From: Limosilactobacillus caecicola
Lineage (GTDB): Bacteria > Bacillota > Bacilli > Lactobacillales > Lactobacillaceae
Direction of reading: 5' to 3'
NCBI RefSeq assembly: GCF_943192935.1
Contig: NZ_CALPCI010000004.1
Location: forward strand, 62,001-126,000
Length of the DNA: 64,000 nt
Shown: in pieces, positions 36,054 to 44,458 of the stretch
How the letters are laid out: the number at the start of each line of letters is the position of its first letter
Numbering within the stretch: position 1 is the first letter of the stretch
Made by a program: the position numbers and the translations under genes
The notes under the pieces: generated by a model
Database searches by the model: none
Told to the model about the DNA's origin: nothing
The model's input: only the letters and a program-made list of their open reading frames with translations

Positions 36054-37094
36054 ATGCAACTATCACAAGAAGATTTTGGTCAAGCAAACAACCATCCCGT
36101 GACCCGCTACACAGTAGCCAACGACCACGGTGTTCGACTGAGCGTTCTGAATTTTGGTGGAATCTGGCAAGAATATTCGGTTCCCACTGATAATGGTCAG
36201 CTCAACCTCTTACTGTCCGCCAACTCAATGGAGGATTACCTCGCTGCTGGATACAGTATTGGTCAACTGATCGGTCCCGTTGCCAACCGGATTGACAAGG
36301 CCGAATTCCAAATTGATGGTGAACAATACCACCTCCAAGCAAATGAAGGCAACAACTCCATTCATAGTGGTGATCAAGGATGGCAAAATCACTTCTGGCA
36401 CGTCACCACTGGAATGACTGACGACGCTGGCAAGATCATCCTCAGCAACCATTATTCACCAGATGATGACGGAATGCCTGCCGATACTGATGTCCACGTT
36501 GTTTATTCCCTGCACAGCGACGACAGCGTCACAATCGACCTCTACGGTGAAAGTGATGCCCCAACACTGTTCAACCCTACCAACCACACCTACTGGAACC
36601 TCGGCGACAGCGATGTTGATACCATTGAAGGTCAAGAATTAACCATTAATTCTGATTACCATTTGGCAGTCAATGCTGAAAAAATCCCTACTGGCGCGCT
36701 AGTCGAAAACTTAGGGTCGGCCTATGACTTTAAAGATGGTCAAGTCCTGGGTCACGCCCTCAATGAAATGCTGAAGACCCCTGAAAAGGGCTTTGATGAT
36801 TTCTTTGCGGTCCAACCCAGTTCCACCTTTGCTGGTCAGCCGATTGCAGCCTTGAAGGATCCTAAGTCTGGTCGTGAAATGAAAATGTACTCAGACCGGA
36901 ATGCTTTAATCATCTTCTCTGCTAACGGGCTCCCAGCTTCCGTTAAATTAAACCGTCCTGGTAAATCATGGGCCGCAATGGCGCTAGAAGCTCAAGCACT
37001 CCCTGATGCACCACACCATCCAGAGTTTGGTGATATCACGCTCCGGCCATTGGCCCCAGTTCACCACCAAATTCGTTACGAAATTAAATATTAA
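36054..37094 (+). CDS. galM: aldose 1-epimerase (mutarotase)
   Basis: This 346-residue cytoplasmic enzyme interconverts the alpha and beta anomers of galactose and related aldoses. The galactose-mutarotase fold is shown by LSVLNFGGIWQEYSVPTDNG at the N-terminus, IGPVANRIDKAEFQIDGEQY, NEGNNSIHSGDQGWQNHFW (catalytic His region), FNPTNHTYWNLGDSD and the C-terminal catalytic Glu region MALEAQALPDAPHHPEFGDI. It is monocistronic, with AGGAGG before the ATG and a terminator after it. It is not next to other Leloir genes, but a cre site overlaps its promoter, which indicates sugar regulation. Confidence 0.93.
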   Translation: MQLSQEDFGQANNHPVTRYTVANDHGVRLSVLNFGGIWQEYSVPTDNGQLNLLLSANSMEDYLAAGYSIGQLIGPVANRIDKAEFQIDGEQYHLQANEGNNSIHSGDQGWQNHFWHVTTGMTDDAGKIILSNHYSPDDDGMPADTDVHVVYSLHSDDSVTIDLYGESDAPTLFNPTNHTYWNLGDSDVDTIEGQELTINSDYHLAVNAEKIPTGALVENLGSAYDFKDGQVLGHALNEMLKTPEKGFDDFFAVQPSSTFAGQPIAALKDPKSGREMKMYSDRNALIIFSANGLPASVKLNRPGKSWAAMALEAQALPDAPHHPEFGDITLRPLAPVHHQIRYEIKY

Positions 37095-37109
37095 TACTAT
37101 TCAAAACTC

Positions 37110-37143
37110 AAAAGCGGTAAGGATTTTTATCCTTACCGCTTTT
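37110..37143 (+). terminator. galM terminator
   Basis: AAAAGCGGTAAGGA and TCCTTACCGCTTTT form a 14-base stem with a six-base loop and run into six T residues. Confidence 0.92.
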
Positions 37144-37370
37144 TTAAACCGTTGTGCCAATTATTTCCTGGGCAATAATATCTAATGAATCTCATTCAAA
37201 CTGGAGTAGTACAACTCCGGACCCAGTATAAATAAATCATCACACTCATTTGCTGATCAACAAGTATGAATCAGCCTCCCACCTATAATTATACTCATAG
37301 GATAACTTCTTGCAACTAAAGAGTTTCAGTCTACAAATGTAATTATATTTCTAGGGAATTGATTAGATCA

Positions 37371-38516
37371 TTAATGAGCTAAGTCTCTGATCAAACGGCC
37401 AACATTTTCTGCCGTTTCCGCAATATCATGTGGGCCATCTGCAATCGCCTTTGCTAATGGTTTGGCGCCTTCTGGAGTGGCAAAGATCGCGTCCATCGCA
37501 TCGCGACCATATAATTCATCGATCCCTTGACCAACATTTCCTGCCAACACAATCACTGGTGCTTGGGGAGCTACGGCTTTCGTAGCCAAAGCCACTCCAT
37601 ACGGGGTTTTCCCAAATTTAGTTTGGAAATCAATCCCGCCTTCACCAGTAAAGACAAAGCTGGCTTGTTGAGCCCGGTCCTTCAAGTGCGTAAATTCAAC
37701 CACCAGGTCAATACCCCGGGCCATTTCTGAGTTCGTAAAGGCCATCAGTCCGGTTCCCAGACCACCAGCGGCGCCAGCGCCTGGTTGCATTTCTAAATCC
37801 TTATGCAAATCCCGCTTAATCACTTCTGCATAGTGGTGTAAGTTTTGGTCGAGGGTTTGTACCATTTCAGGAGTGGCACCCTTTTGGGGACCGAAGACTG
37901 CGGAAGCCCCGTCCTTACCCGTCAACGGGTTGGTAACATCCGAGGCGATTAACACCTGTGTCGTTTTGATCCGTGGATCAATGTCACTCACATCAATGTG
38001 GTCTAAGTGGTCCAAAGCACCGCCACCAAAGGAAACTTCCTGGTCGCTAGCATCCAATAGCTTAGCCCCCAGTGCCTGGGCCATCCCGGCACCACCATCG
38101 TTGGTGGCCGACCCACCAATACCGAGGATGATTTTTTCTACGTGGTGGTCCAATGCATCCAGCATTAATTCACCAGTTCCATAAGTGGTAGTGATCAATG
38201 GATTGTGCGTCTGTTCATTAACGTATTGAATGCCACTCGCCTGGGCCATTTCAATCACGGCCGTTTTCCCATCACCAAGAATTCCATAGTAAGCCTCACA
38301 GAGCTGATTGAGTGGGTTATGGACTTGTTTTTTGACCAAATGACCGTCCGTAGCATCGACTAGTGATTGGACGGTGCCTTCACCACCATCGGCCATTGGT
38401 ACCATTTCATAATCGGCTTCAGGAAAAACCCGTTGCAAACCGGTTCGAATCGCTTCCGCAACTTCTTTGGCAGTCAATGAGCCCTTAAAAGAATCTGGAG
38501 CAATCACAAATTTCAT
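37371..38516 (-). CDS. glxK: glycerate kinase
   Basis: This 381-residue cytoplasmic kinase of the GarK/GlxK family phosphorylates D-glycerate to 2-phosphoglycerate, feeding lower glycolysis. The N-terminus FVIAPDSFKGSLTAKEVAEA is diagnostic, with VPMADGGEGTVQSLVDATDG, IILGIGGSATNDGGAGMAQALG, ASDVTNPLTGKDGASAVFGP, GAGAAGGLGTGL and FTGEGGIDFQTKFGKTP. It starts 12 bases after the stop of a GntP-family permease, forming a two-gene glycerate uptake and use operon. GGAGG precedes the ATG. Confidence 0.94.
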   Translation of the reverse strand: MKFVIAPDSFKGSLTAKEVAEAIRTGLQRVFPEADYEMVPMADGGEGTVQSLVDATDGHLVKKQVHNPLNQLCEAYYGILGDGKTAVIEMAQASGIQYVNEQTHNPLITTTYGTGELMLDALDHHVEKIILGIGGSATNDGGAGMAQALGAKLLDASDQEVSFGGGALDHLDHIDVSDIDPRIKTTQVLIASDVTNPLTGKDGASAVFGPQKGATPEMVQTLDQNLHHYAEVIKRDLHKDLEMQPGAGAAGGLGTGLMAFTNSEMARGIDLVVEFTHLKDRAQQASFVFTGEGGIDFQTKFGKTPYGVALATKAVAPQAPVIVLAGNVGQGIDELYGRDAMDAIFATPEGAKPLAKAIADGPHDIAETAENVGRLIRDLAH

Positions 38517-38528
38517 GAGTCAAACCTC

Positions 38529-39824
38529 CTAAATCAAGTGTAAGAAACCGTACAAGATCGTTGCGGTCAAACAAGCTGAGCCACCACAGATTGCTTCATA
38601 CAAAATCCCTTGGGACCGTTGCTTGATATCCATATTCATGGCGTTGGCCGTGACGTGGAAGTAGTTTCCTTGAGGAAGCTGGTCGATCACAATCGCACCA
38701 GTATGAACCATTGCGGCGGCGGCTAATGGTTGGACCCCAAAGCCGAGAATGGCCTTGGAGAATGAACCAGTGGCCAAAATAACCCCGGTTGAAGTCGAAG
38801 CCGCAGCACCAGCCATTAAAATCCCGGAAAGTGGTGCGAGGAAGACTCCCGAAATGTGGCTAACCTTAATTGCTGAAATCAGCAGTTGGGGCAAGCTCGA
38901 CTCGGTAATGGTGGCCCCAATGGCCCCAGCACCAATCAAAATCATGACAACTGGTGTCATCTTCGTCATCCCAGTTTGAGCGTACGCCCGCAAATGCTTC
39001 CCCTTGTGCATTGCAAGCGCACCGACAATCGCCGCAAATGGGAGAACATAGGTCGCATCCAGGTCAATCGTACTCATCCAGTGCACATGTAAAATTTGAC
39101 CAAGCGGGTTAATTAAGAGCAGGATTACAGCAATCACTGGAGTTACTAAGGATGAGCCCAATGATGGCAAATCCTTTTGTTCAATCTGCGGATTGTCGGC
39201 CAAGTCTGCTTTGACCACTGCGTCCCCCTTATGCTTAATTAACGAAGCAACGATGACGGTCACGATCAAGGCCACCACGGCAGGAATAAAGTCCGCAATC
39301 ATTACTTGACTCAGGTTCAAGCCGAAACCCTTAGCTGCCGCAATCGTGTTCGCGTTTGGTGAAATGATATTCCCTGCTTTACCACCACCAGAGAGGGCAA
39401 CCAACAAGGCTAATTTTGAAATGTGACTCCGTTCACCAACTTCAAGGGCGATCGGTGCCACGATTAACACTGCCACTGGAATAAAGACGCCGACCGCGGT
39501 AATTACCATCGTGGCCAGTGCCAAGGCTAAAATTGCCATCCGATCACCCATTTTATTAACGATCGTCCGGGCAATGGTGTTGGCCGCCCCAGAGTCCATC
39601 ATGACCCCAGCTAAGACACCCGCAGCCAGGACCCGGACAACGGTCCCCATCACGCTTTGAGAACCCTTCACCAGGATATTGACCGTTTGCAATAAGCTGG
39701 CGCCACCAATTAAGGAACCAATAATAGCCCCAATGAATAATGAATAAACTGCGTCAACTTTACGCAGAATTAAAACAATTGCAATTGCTAACCCAATTAG
39801 GGCGCCCCACCAAGTTACAACCAC
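38529..39824 (-). CDS. GntP-family permease, probably glycerate
   Basis: This 431-residue membrane transporter has about 12 helices. The family is suggested by VMMDSGAANTIARTIVNKMG, ALSGGGKAGNIISPNANTIA, IGAGAIGATITESSLPQLLI and GVILATGSFSKAILG. The frame opens at an ATG at 39872, but the GTG at 39824 (MVVTWWGALIGLAIAIVLIL) has AAAGGAG eight bases upstream and puts the first residues straight into a helix. Its partner, a glycerate kinase, suggests glycerate as substrate; gluconate-type acids are possible. The upstream spacer (39825-40040) has an imperfect dyad and a cre-like site. Confidence 0.85.
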   Translation of the reverse strand: MVVTWWGALIGLAIAIVLILRKVDAVYSLFIGAIIGSLIGGASLLQTVNILVKGSQSVMGTVVRVLAAGVLAGVMMDSGAANTIARTIVNKMGDRMAILALALATMVITAVGVFIPVAVLIVAPIALEVGERSHISKLALLVALSGGGKAGNIISPNANTIAAAKGFGLNLSQVMIADFIPAVVALIVTVIVASLIKHKGDAVVKADLADNPQIEQKDLPSLGSSLVTPVIAVILLLINPLGQILHVHWMSTIDLDATYVLPFAAIVGALAMHKGKHLRAYAQTGMTKMTPVVMILIGAGAIGATITESSLPQLLISAIKVSHISGVFLAPLSGILMAGAAASTSTGVILATGSFSKAILGFGVQPLAAAAMVHTGAIVIDQLPQGNYFHVTANAMNMDIKQRSQGILYEAICGGSACLTATILYGFLHLI

Positions 39825-40003
39825 TTTTACATCTCCTTTGAATAATATCCAAGGAATAGTATAAGCGGCCAAGTTTGTGAACGCAACAACATTAAATGAG
39901 GTGAAACGATTTAATAATGTTAATTTTGTGAATTGGTATATAGCTCATAACATCATATTTGATAATTAATCCGGCTGATTATAATCAAATTGATCCAACT
40001 TAG

Positions 40004-40017
40004 TGTAAGCGCTATAC
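40004..40017. promoter_or_regulatory. cre-like site upstream of the glycerate operon
   Basis: TGTAAGCGCTATAC matches the CcpA core TGNAANCG but not the last two bases of the consensus. It lies about 180 bases before the permease start. A separate imperfect dyad, ACATTAAAT with ATTTAATAATGT, sits at about 39889-39920 and could bind a specific regulator. Confidence 0.3.
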
Positions 40018-40044
40018 TGTGTGCAACAGTTTTCACAAACTTTT

Positions 40045-40716
40045 TTATTGGCTCATCACCCGGTGCTGCCGGCGCAAATTGAATGAATAGACCACGTTGA
40101 TTATCCCAAGGATCACAATTGCCAGCCAGATTGTTCTGATCCCCATAATCTGCTGGAGTAATGCTGAAACAATGGCTCCAACCGCAAAGGCAATCACCAA
40201 TAACATATAATTTACCGCGGCATTATATTGGTCCTTATCCTCACCAAAGAAGTAGGCACTCCAGGCAACGACTGATTTCTTCAAATTACCGGTCGTAAAG
40301 GCGTTGTTATAACCCATCCCCTGAATCTTACTAAATGACGCATTCTGCATTGCAAGACCGAACGCCAAGGCCGGTACGATGTAGTAATTAGGCACCGATT
40401 TCGGCAAAAAACCAATCACACCGCAAATGATCAAAATTGGAAACAAACAGACCACTCGCCAATAATGGGTCTTCATGTGTACGTGAAGGTAGCCCACCAC
40501 ACTCAAGCCGATGATAAAGGCAATAAAGGTGCTGAGCCGGTTGAGCATTCCCATCACGTTGTGATTTGCTAATGATGAGGCAAAGAAAATAATGTTCCCA
40601 GTTTGTCCCGCTGAAAGAGTGTGTCCCCGTTGGATATAGGTGTAGGCATCCACAAAGCCACCACTAAAGGTCAAGGCAATCGCGAGGCTCCGGGCTTCCG
40701 ATGGTTTCCAATTCAT
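40045..40716 (-). CDS. DUF1275 (YoaK-type) membrane protein
   Basis: This 223-residue integral membrane protein has six predicted helices. The family start is clear: LAIALTFSGGFVDAYTYIQR followed by GHTLSAGQTGNIIFFASSLA. The second conserved block is MQNASFSKIQGMGYNNAFTT, with GNLKKSVVAW. Function is unknown; members are common near stress or redox genes. It has AAGGAG before the ATG and lies downstream of tpi on the same strand, separated by a terminator-like hairpin. Confidence 0.88.
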   Translation of the reverse strand: MNWKPSEARSLAIALTFSGGFVDAYTYIQRGHTLSAGQTGNIIFFASSLANHNVMGMLNRLSTFIAFIIGLSVVGYLHVHMKTHYWRVVCLFPILIICGVIGFLPKSVPNYYIVPALAFGLAMQNASFSKIQGMGYNNAFTTGNLKKSVVAWSAYFFGEDKDQYNAAVNYMLLVIAFAVGAIVSALLQQIMGIRTIWLAIVILGIINVVYSFNLRRQHRVMSQ

Positions 40717-40735
40717 AAATTCTCCTTCATAGTAA

Positions 40736-40760
40736 AATCCCTGCCTTCGTGACAGGGATT
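40736..40760 (-). terminator. terminator of the Tpi-like gene
   Basis: AATCCCTG and CAGGGATT form an 8-base stem with a nine-base loop; on the minus strand it is followed by TTTTAC, four bases after the Tpi stop codon. Confidence 0.6.
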
Positions 40761-40764
40761 CAGC

Positions 40765-41532
40765 TTACTTATTTACATTGTCCTGATAATTGACCATCTT
40801 CAAAAAGTTGTCGACATCTAGGCTGGCCCGTCCAATCAGAACCCCATCAATATCTGGCTTTGCCATGATTTCATTGATGTTCTTGGGGTTTACACTGCCA
40901 CCATACAGGATCCGAATTTTATCAGCAATTTCATACGTGTACGTGTCAGCAATCATCCGCCGAATCTGCCGGCAACCTTCTTCGGCCAACGAGGTGTTGG
41001 CATGTTGGCCAACCCCGACAGCCCAGCTCGGTTCATAGGAAATAATCACGTCACGAATTTGGTCCAGGGAAACCCCATGGAGGACGCTTTGGAGTTGTTT
41101 CAACACGTATAGCACTTCCCCGTTCATTTCCCGTTGGACCATCGTCTCGTCCGTACAAATAATCGGTGTCAGTTTGGTCATGATGGCAGTTTCTACCTTT
41201 TGGTGCACCGCTTCATTCGTTTCGTTAAAGAGCCGTCGCCGTTCGATATGTCCCAACATCACGTGGCTCACTCCGGCCTGGCTGAGGCCACGCATACTGA
41301 TTTCACCAGTAAATGGTCCAGAAAGTTGTGGTGCAGCGTTTTGGGCAACGATTCGTAAGCCGGAATCACCGGCTGCCTGTTTCATACTATATAGGGCAAA
41401 GGCTTGGCCGGCGATCCCCACCTCAACCTTGTCAGGATCAGGCAAATGATCCTTAATCGCGTTGACAAAATCGACCGACTCTTGAACCGTTTTGTGCATT
41501 TTCCAATTTGCAACAATAAAAGGCTTGCGCAT
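40765..41532 (-). CDS. divergent triosephosphate isomerase paralogue
   Basis: This 255-residue TIM-barrel protein keeps the catalytic set: Asn and Lys in VANWKMHK, His in MLGHIERRRLF, Glu in SYEPSWAVGVG, and the phosphate grip LYGGSVNPKN. It departs from canonical TpiA at positions usually fixed: GHSERR is GHIERR (Ser to Ile next to the catalytic His), the CVGE box is CTDE, and AYEPVWAIGTG is SYEPSWAVGVG. This pattern suggests a paralogue, active on another triose or tetrose phosphate (compare EryH/TpiA2 of erythritol use) or weakly on DHAP. It is not in a gap-pgk-tpi-eno cluster. It starts with ATG after GGAGG. Function is not settled. Confidence 0.82.
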   Translation of the reverse strand: MRKPFIVANWKMHKTVQESVDFVNAIKDHLPDPDKVEVGIAGQAFALYSMKQAAGDSGLRIVAQNAAPQLSGPFTGEISMRGLSQAGVSHVMLGHIERRRLFNETNEAVHQKVETAIMTKLTPIICTDETMVQREMNGEVLYVLKQLQSVLHGVSLDQIRDVIISYEPSWAVGVGQHANTSLAEEGCRQIRRMIADTYTYEIADKIRILYGGSVNPKNINEIMAKPDIDGVLIGRASLDVDNFLKMVNYQDNVNK

Positions 41533-41706
41533 TGTGGCACCTCCGTTTAGTTTACTAATAAGTAAATTTTACACTCAATCGGCAAATTCTCAAACTGATT
41601 TCACCAAGAAACTTGTTTGGGTGCTGGCTACGGAGGGTTAGGTCGGTCCATTGACAGCATGCCAAAAACTCATTATGATAATCGAAAATTAATTCGAGGT
41701 TTAAAA

Positions 41707-42543
41707 ATGACAATAAGAATTGTAACTGACTCTGCAGCAAACTCGTTTGAAAAAATTATTGGTGGTGTCGAGCACGTCAACGTTCCGTTGACCATCACCG
41801 TCAATGGACAATCCTGGTCCGATGATGAAAATTTGGATATGGATAACTTCCTACTGGCACTGAAAAACACTAAAACGAATACTTCATCGGCCTGTCCCAG
41901 CATGGGTAGTTGGCTCACCGCGTTCGAAGGTGCCGATGAGATCTTTGTGTTAACCATCACCAGTGCCCTATCCGGCAGCTATAATTCTGCCGTCCAGGCC
42001 GCCGAAATGTACCTGACTGAGCATCCCAAAGCCCGGATCCATGTCTTTGATACTAAATCGGCCGGGCCACAAATCCGACTGCTCGCCTCGCAGCTGGCCG
42101 TCTTGATCAATCATGGCTACGACTTTGACGAGATCATTGAAATGGTCGATGAACAGATCAAACATACTGGCCTACTGTTCGTTCTCGAAGAATTGGATAA
42201 CCTGGCCAATAATGGACGGGTCAGTCCCACCATTGCCAAATTAACCGGTCTGCTTAAGCTGGATATTTATGGTACCGCGAGCCCCGCCGGAGAATTAGAG
42301 ATGTTGGGAAAGCTCCGTGGCGGTAAGCATATGTACAAAAAACTGGTCAAGGCCTTGGAAAAGCAGGGATATGCTGGCGGCCGGATCTTTATTGATCACG
42401 TCAACAGTCGGGACAGTGCTGAACAGATGGCTCAGGCCATTTCAGAAGCGTTCCCGAGCTCAATCATTACCATTTCTACCTGTGGTGCCCTCTGTGCCTA
42501 CTATGCAGAAAATGGTGGTTTAATGATCGGGTTTGAAAAATAA
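41707..42543 (+). CDS. DegV-family fatty-acid-binding protein
   Basis: This 278-residue cytoplasmic protein of the DegV/FakB family binds fatty acids; FakB proteins present them to the kinase FakA for phospholipid synthesis. It begins IRIVTDSAANSFEKIIGGVE with the DSAA motif, then SACPSMGSWLTAFEGADEIF, and the lipid-binding SGSYNSAVQAAEMYL. The frame is open from 41617, but the ATG at 41707 has GAGG seven bases upstream and begins at the usual family position. No fakA gene is near. Confidence 0.9.
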   Translation: MTIRIVTDSAANSFEKIIGGVEHVNVPLTITVNGQSWSDDENLDMDNFLLALKNTKTNTSSACPSMGSWLTAFEGADEIFVLTITSALSGSYNSAVQAAEMYLTEHPKARIHVFDTKSAGPQIRLLASQLAVLINHGYDFDEIIEMVDEQIKHTGLLFVLEELDNLANNGRVSPTIAKLTGLLKLDIYGTASPAGELEMLGKLRGGKHMYKKLVKALEKQGYAGGRIFIDHVNSRDSAEQMAQAISEAFPSSIITISTCGALCAYYAENGGLMIGFEK

Positions 42544-42587
42544 TCCGACACTTGATTAGAGAAAAATTAGAAATTTTAAAATTTTAC

Positions 42588-42616
42588 TTGTCTTCTCTAA
42601 TTTTTGATGATATATT
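42588..42616 (+). promoter_or_regulatory. promoter of the T-box/NhaC operon
   Basis: TTGTCT, a 17-base spacer and TATATT precede the T-box leader. Confidence 0.65.
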
Positions 42617-42621
42617 AACGT

Positions 42622-42848
42622 CAATCAAAAATTACAAGTAATCAAATCAGTAGATTACAGTCCTCAATGTTCAGAAAACTGGTGGTTGATGCAAACCAGG
42701 CAGGGGCTGTCGTCGAATTACCGCTTGTACGGATCCATTGGTACCGTTAGCAACCAATACGAGGTGGAAGGTCGCTGTGACTTTCTAGCTAGGTGGTACC
42801 GCGGTAATACGTCCTGGTTGAGCTTTGCGCTCAATCAGGACTTTTTTT
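42622..42848 (+). ncRNA. T-box riboswitch leader of the NhaC-type transporter
   Basis: The T-box sequence AGGTGGTACCGCGG is at 42791-42804. A terminator follows: GTCCTGGTTGAG pairs with CTCAATCAGGAC (42811-42841), then seven T residues. GTCC before the stem can pair in the antiterminator. Stem I is recognisable: ACAAG (lower) with CTTGT, the AGTA motif near 42648, and ACAGTCC with GGGCTGT. The 3' side of the specifier loop reads CGTCGAATTACCG, so the specifier could be ATT, GTC or TAC; I cannot fix it by eye. Uncharged tRNA would switch on the genes downstream, so the transporter probably brings in the amino acid concerned. Confidence 0.9.
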
Positions 42849-42864
42849 ATTTGGAGGAATAATC

Positions 42865-42948
42865 ATGGAAAACAAACGATATTATTGCCACGTAACTTTG
42901 TTCAATCTGCAATCAAATCATCAACAATTTACGAGGTGGCAATCATGA
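42865..42948 (+). CDS. 27-residue leader ORF coupled to the NhaC-type gene
   Basis: Between the T-box terminator and the transporter lies a small frame with a strong GGAGGAATAATC ribosome binding site: MENKRYYCHVTLFNLQSNHQ then QFTRWQS. Its TGA overlaps the transporter ATG as ATGA, so the two should be translationally coupled. It has two adjacent Tyr codons and one Cys but no membrane segment. It could be a coupling peptide or the eroded start of a lost gene. I know of no family for it. Confidence 0.55.
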   Translation: MENKRYYCHVTLFNLQSNHQQFTRWQS

Positions 42949-44363
42949 AAAAAATCAGTTTTAACGAATCAATTACAATCTTAGTCATTATGTTAGTAAT
43001 CCTCGGGGGTGGGGTCATCGGCTTTGGTCTCTCCCCACAGGTCCCAGTTTTGACCGTCATCGGCTTACTAATGGCCTGGCTGGCGTTTCGCAAAGTCTCC
43101 TGGAAGGACATCACCGATGGGATTACCGAAGGAATTTCCACAGCAATCGTGCCAATTTTTATCTTCCTGTTAATTGGGAGTCTGATTGCGGTCTGGATTA
43201 AGGCCGGGATCATTCCATCGTTGATGGTGTTGGGCTTCCACTTAATCAGTGCTAAATTCTTCGTACCATCGGTCTTCATCGTGTGTTCACTCGTTGGTTT
43301 AGCCATCGGGAGTGGCTTTACCACCGTGTCGACAGTTGGTCTCGCCCTCTTCGGAATGGGCGCCACGTTAGGGGTTAATCCCGCCCTCACTGCCGGGGCG
43401 ATTATTTCCGGGGCGGTCTTTGGTGATAAAATGTCACCACTTTCCGATTCCACTAACTTGGCTTCCGCTGTCGCTGGATCCGACCTCTTTGCCCACATTA
43501 AAAATATGATGTGGACCACAATCCCAGCATTTATTGTTTCCCTAATCGTTTTTGCTATCTTGGGCTTTACCAATCAAGGAACTTCCATGGCAAGCATTGC
43601 CAAAACTTCTGCCGTCCTGACTAGCCACTTCAACGTTTCGTGGTGGGCCGCCTTGCCAATCATCCTCATGTTTGTCTGTGCCTGGCGGAAGGTTCCCGCA
43701 ATTCCAACCCTGTTTCTCAACATTTTCGTTTCCATTGTGATGATCTTTGTCGAAACGCCACGTTTTGCCGTCAGCAAACTTGCAACATTAATCGAATCTG
43801 GCTTTGTTGCCCACACTGGTAATAAAGCCGTGGACGCCCTCCTCAGTCGGGGCGGAATCTCCAGCATGATGGGGACTGTTTCGTTAATCGTGATGACCCT
43901 GGCGCTTGGGGGAATTCTCATGCACCAAGGAATCATCGAAAGTGCCATGAAGCCGCTAATTGACCGGCTCCAAAAACCAGGACGTCTCGTCACCGCCACT
44001 ATCCTGGCCGGTATTGGTGTCAACCTCTTCGTTGGTGAACAATACCTCTCAGTCATCCTGCCCGGGAATGCTTTCCGTCCAGCATTCAAGCGGATTGGTC
44101 TTTCCCCACTCGCCCTTAGTCGGGTTCTGGAAGACGGCGGCAGTGTAATCAACTACCTGATTCCATGGGGTGTTGCGGGTTCGTTCGTTGCTTCGACGTT
44201 GGGTGTGCCTGTCCTCCACTTTCTCCCGTTCACCCTCTTTAGCCTGCTTTCCCCAATCTTCTCGATTCTGAGCGGCTTCACTGGTGTTGGCTTAAAGTGG
44301 GCTGACGGCCGCCAACATGGTCGGACCGTTAAGGATTCTACAGAAAAAGCCGTCTTAGACTAG
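42945..44363 (+). CDS. NhaC-family sodium/proton antiporter-like transporter under T-box control
   Basis: This 472-residue membrane protein has about 11-12 helices. Family features are VGLAIGSGFTTVSTVGLALF and ISGAVFGDKMSPLSDSTNLA, the conserved acidic/Ser-Pro loop of NhaC, and FVGEQYLSVILPGNAF. T-box-regulated NhaC members in Firmicutes have been proposed to carry amino acids (tyrosine for YheL-like ones); the T-box supports an amino-acid substrate over pure Na+/H+ exchange. The frame opens at 42825 inside the terminator stem, but the ATG at 42945 with GAGG seven or eight bases upstream is right, and is coupled to the leader ORF. Confidence 0.85.
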   Translation: MKKISFNESITILVIMLVILGGGVIGFGLSPQVPVLTVIGLLMAWLAFRKVSWKDITDGITEGISTAIVPIFIFLLIGSLIAVWIKAGIIPSLMVLGFHLISAKFFVPSVFIVCSLVGLAIGSGFTTVSTVGLALFGMGATLGVNPALTAGAIISGAVFGDKMSPLSDSTNLASAVAGSDLFAHIKNMMWTTIPAFIVSLIVFAILGFTNQGTSMASIAKTSAVLTSHFNVSWWAALPIILMFVCAWRKVPAIPTLFLNIFVSIVMIFVETPRFAVSKLATLIESGFVAHTGNKAVDALLSRGGISSMMGTVSLIVMTLALGGILMHQGIIESAMKPLIDRLQKPGRLVTATILAGIGVNLFVGEQYLSVILPGNAFRPAFKRIGLSPLALSRVLEDGGSVINYLIPWGVAGSFVASTLGVPVLHFLPFTLFSLLSPIFSILSGFTGVGLKWADGRQHGRTVKDSTEKAVLD

Positions 44364-44378
44364 CCTTAAAAACTAAAC

Positions 44379-44408
44379 TCGCCCTTACTGGAACATCAGT
44401 AAGGGCGA
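44379..44408. terminator. bidirectional terminator
   Basis: TCGCCCTTACTG and CAGTAAGGGCGA form a 12-base stem with a six-base loop and ATTTTT on the plus strand. It separates the convergent NhaC and CynX/NimT genes. Confidence 0.85.
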
Positions 44409-44458
44409 ATTTTTAATTACAATTATCTCACAGCCTTTAACATCATCATTCTAATAAT

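Noticed and set aside
37144-37370. Possible small gene or RNA between galM and glxK
   Set aside because: Only a short GGAGTAGTACAACTCC dyad is seen; no frame with a start signal, no promoter pair.
42929-44152. Two long minus-strand frames opposite the NhaC-type gene
   Set aside because: They are shadows of the transporter's biased codons, without start signals or recognisable motifs.
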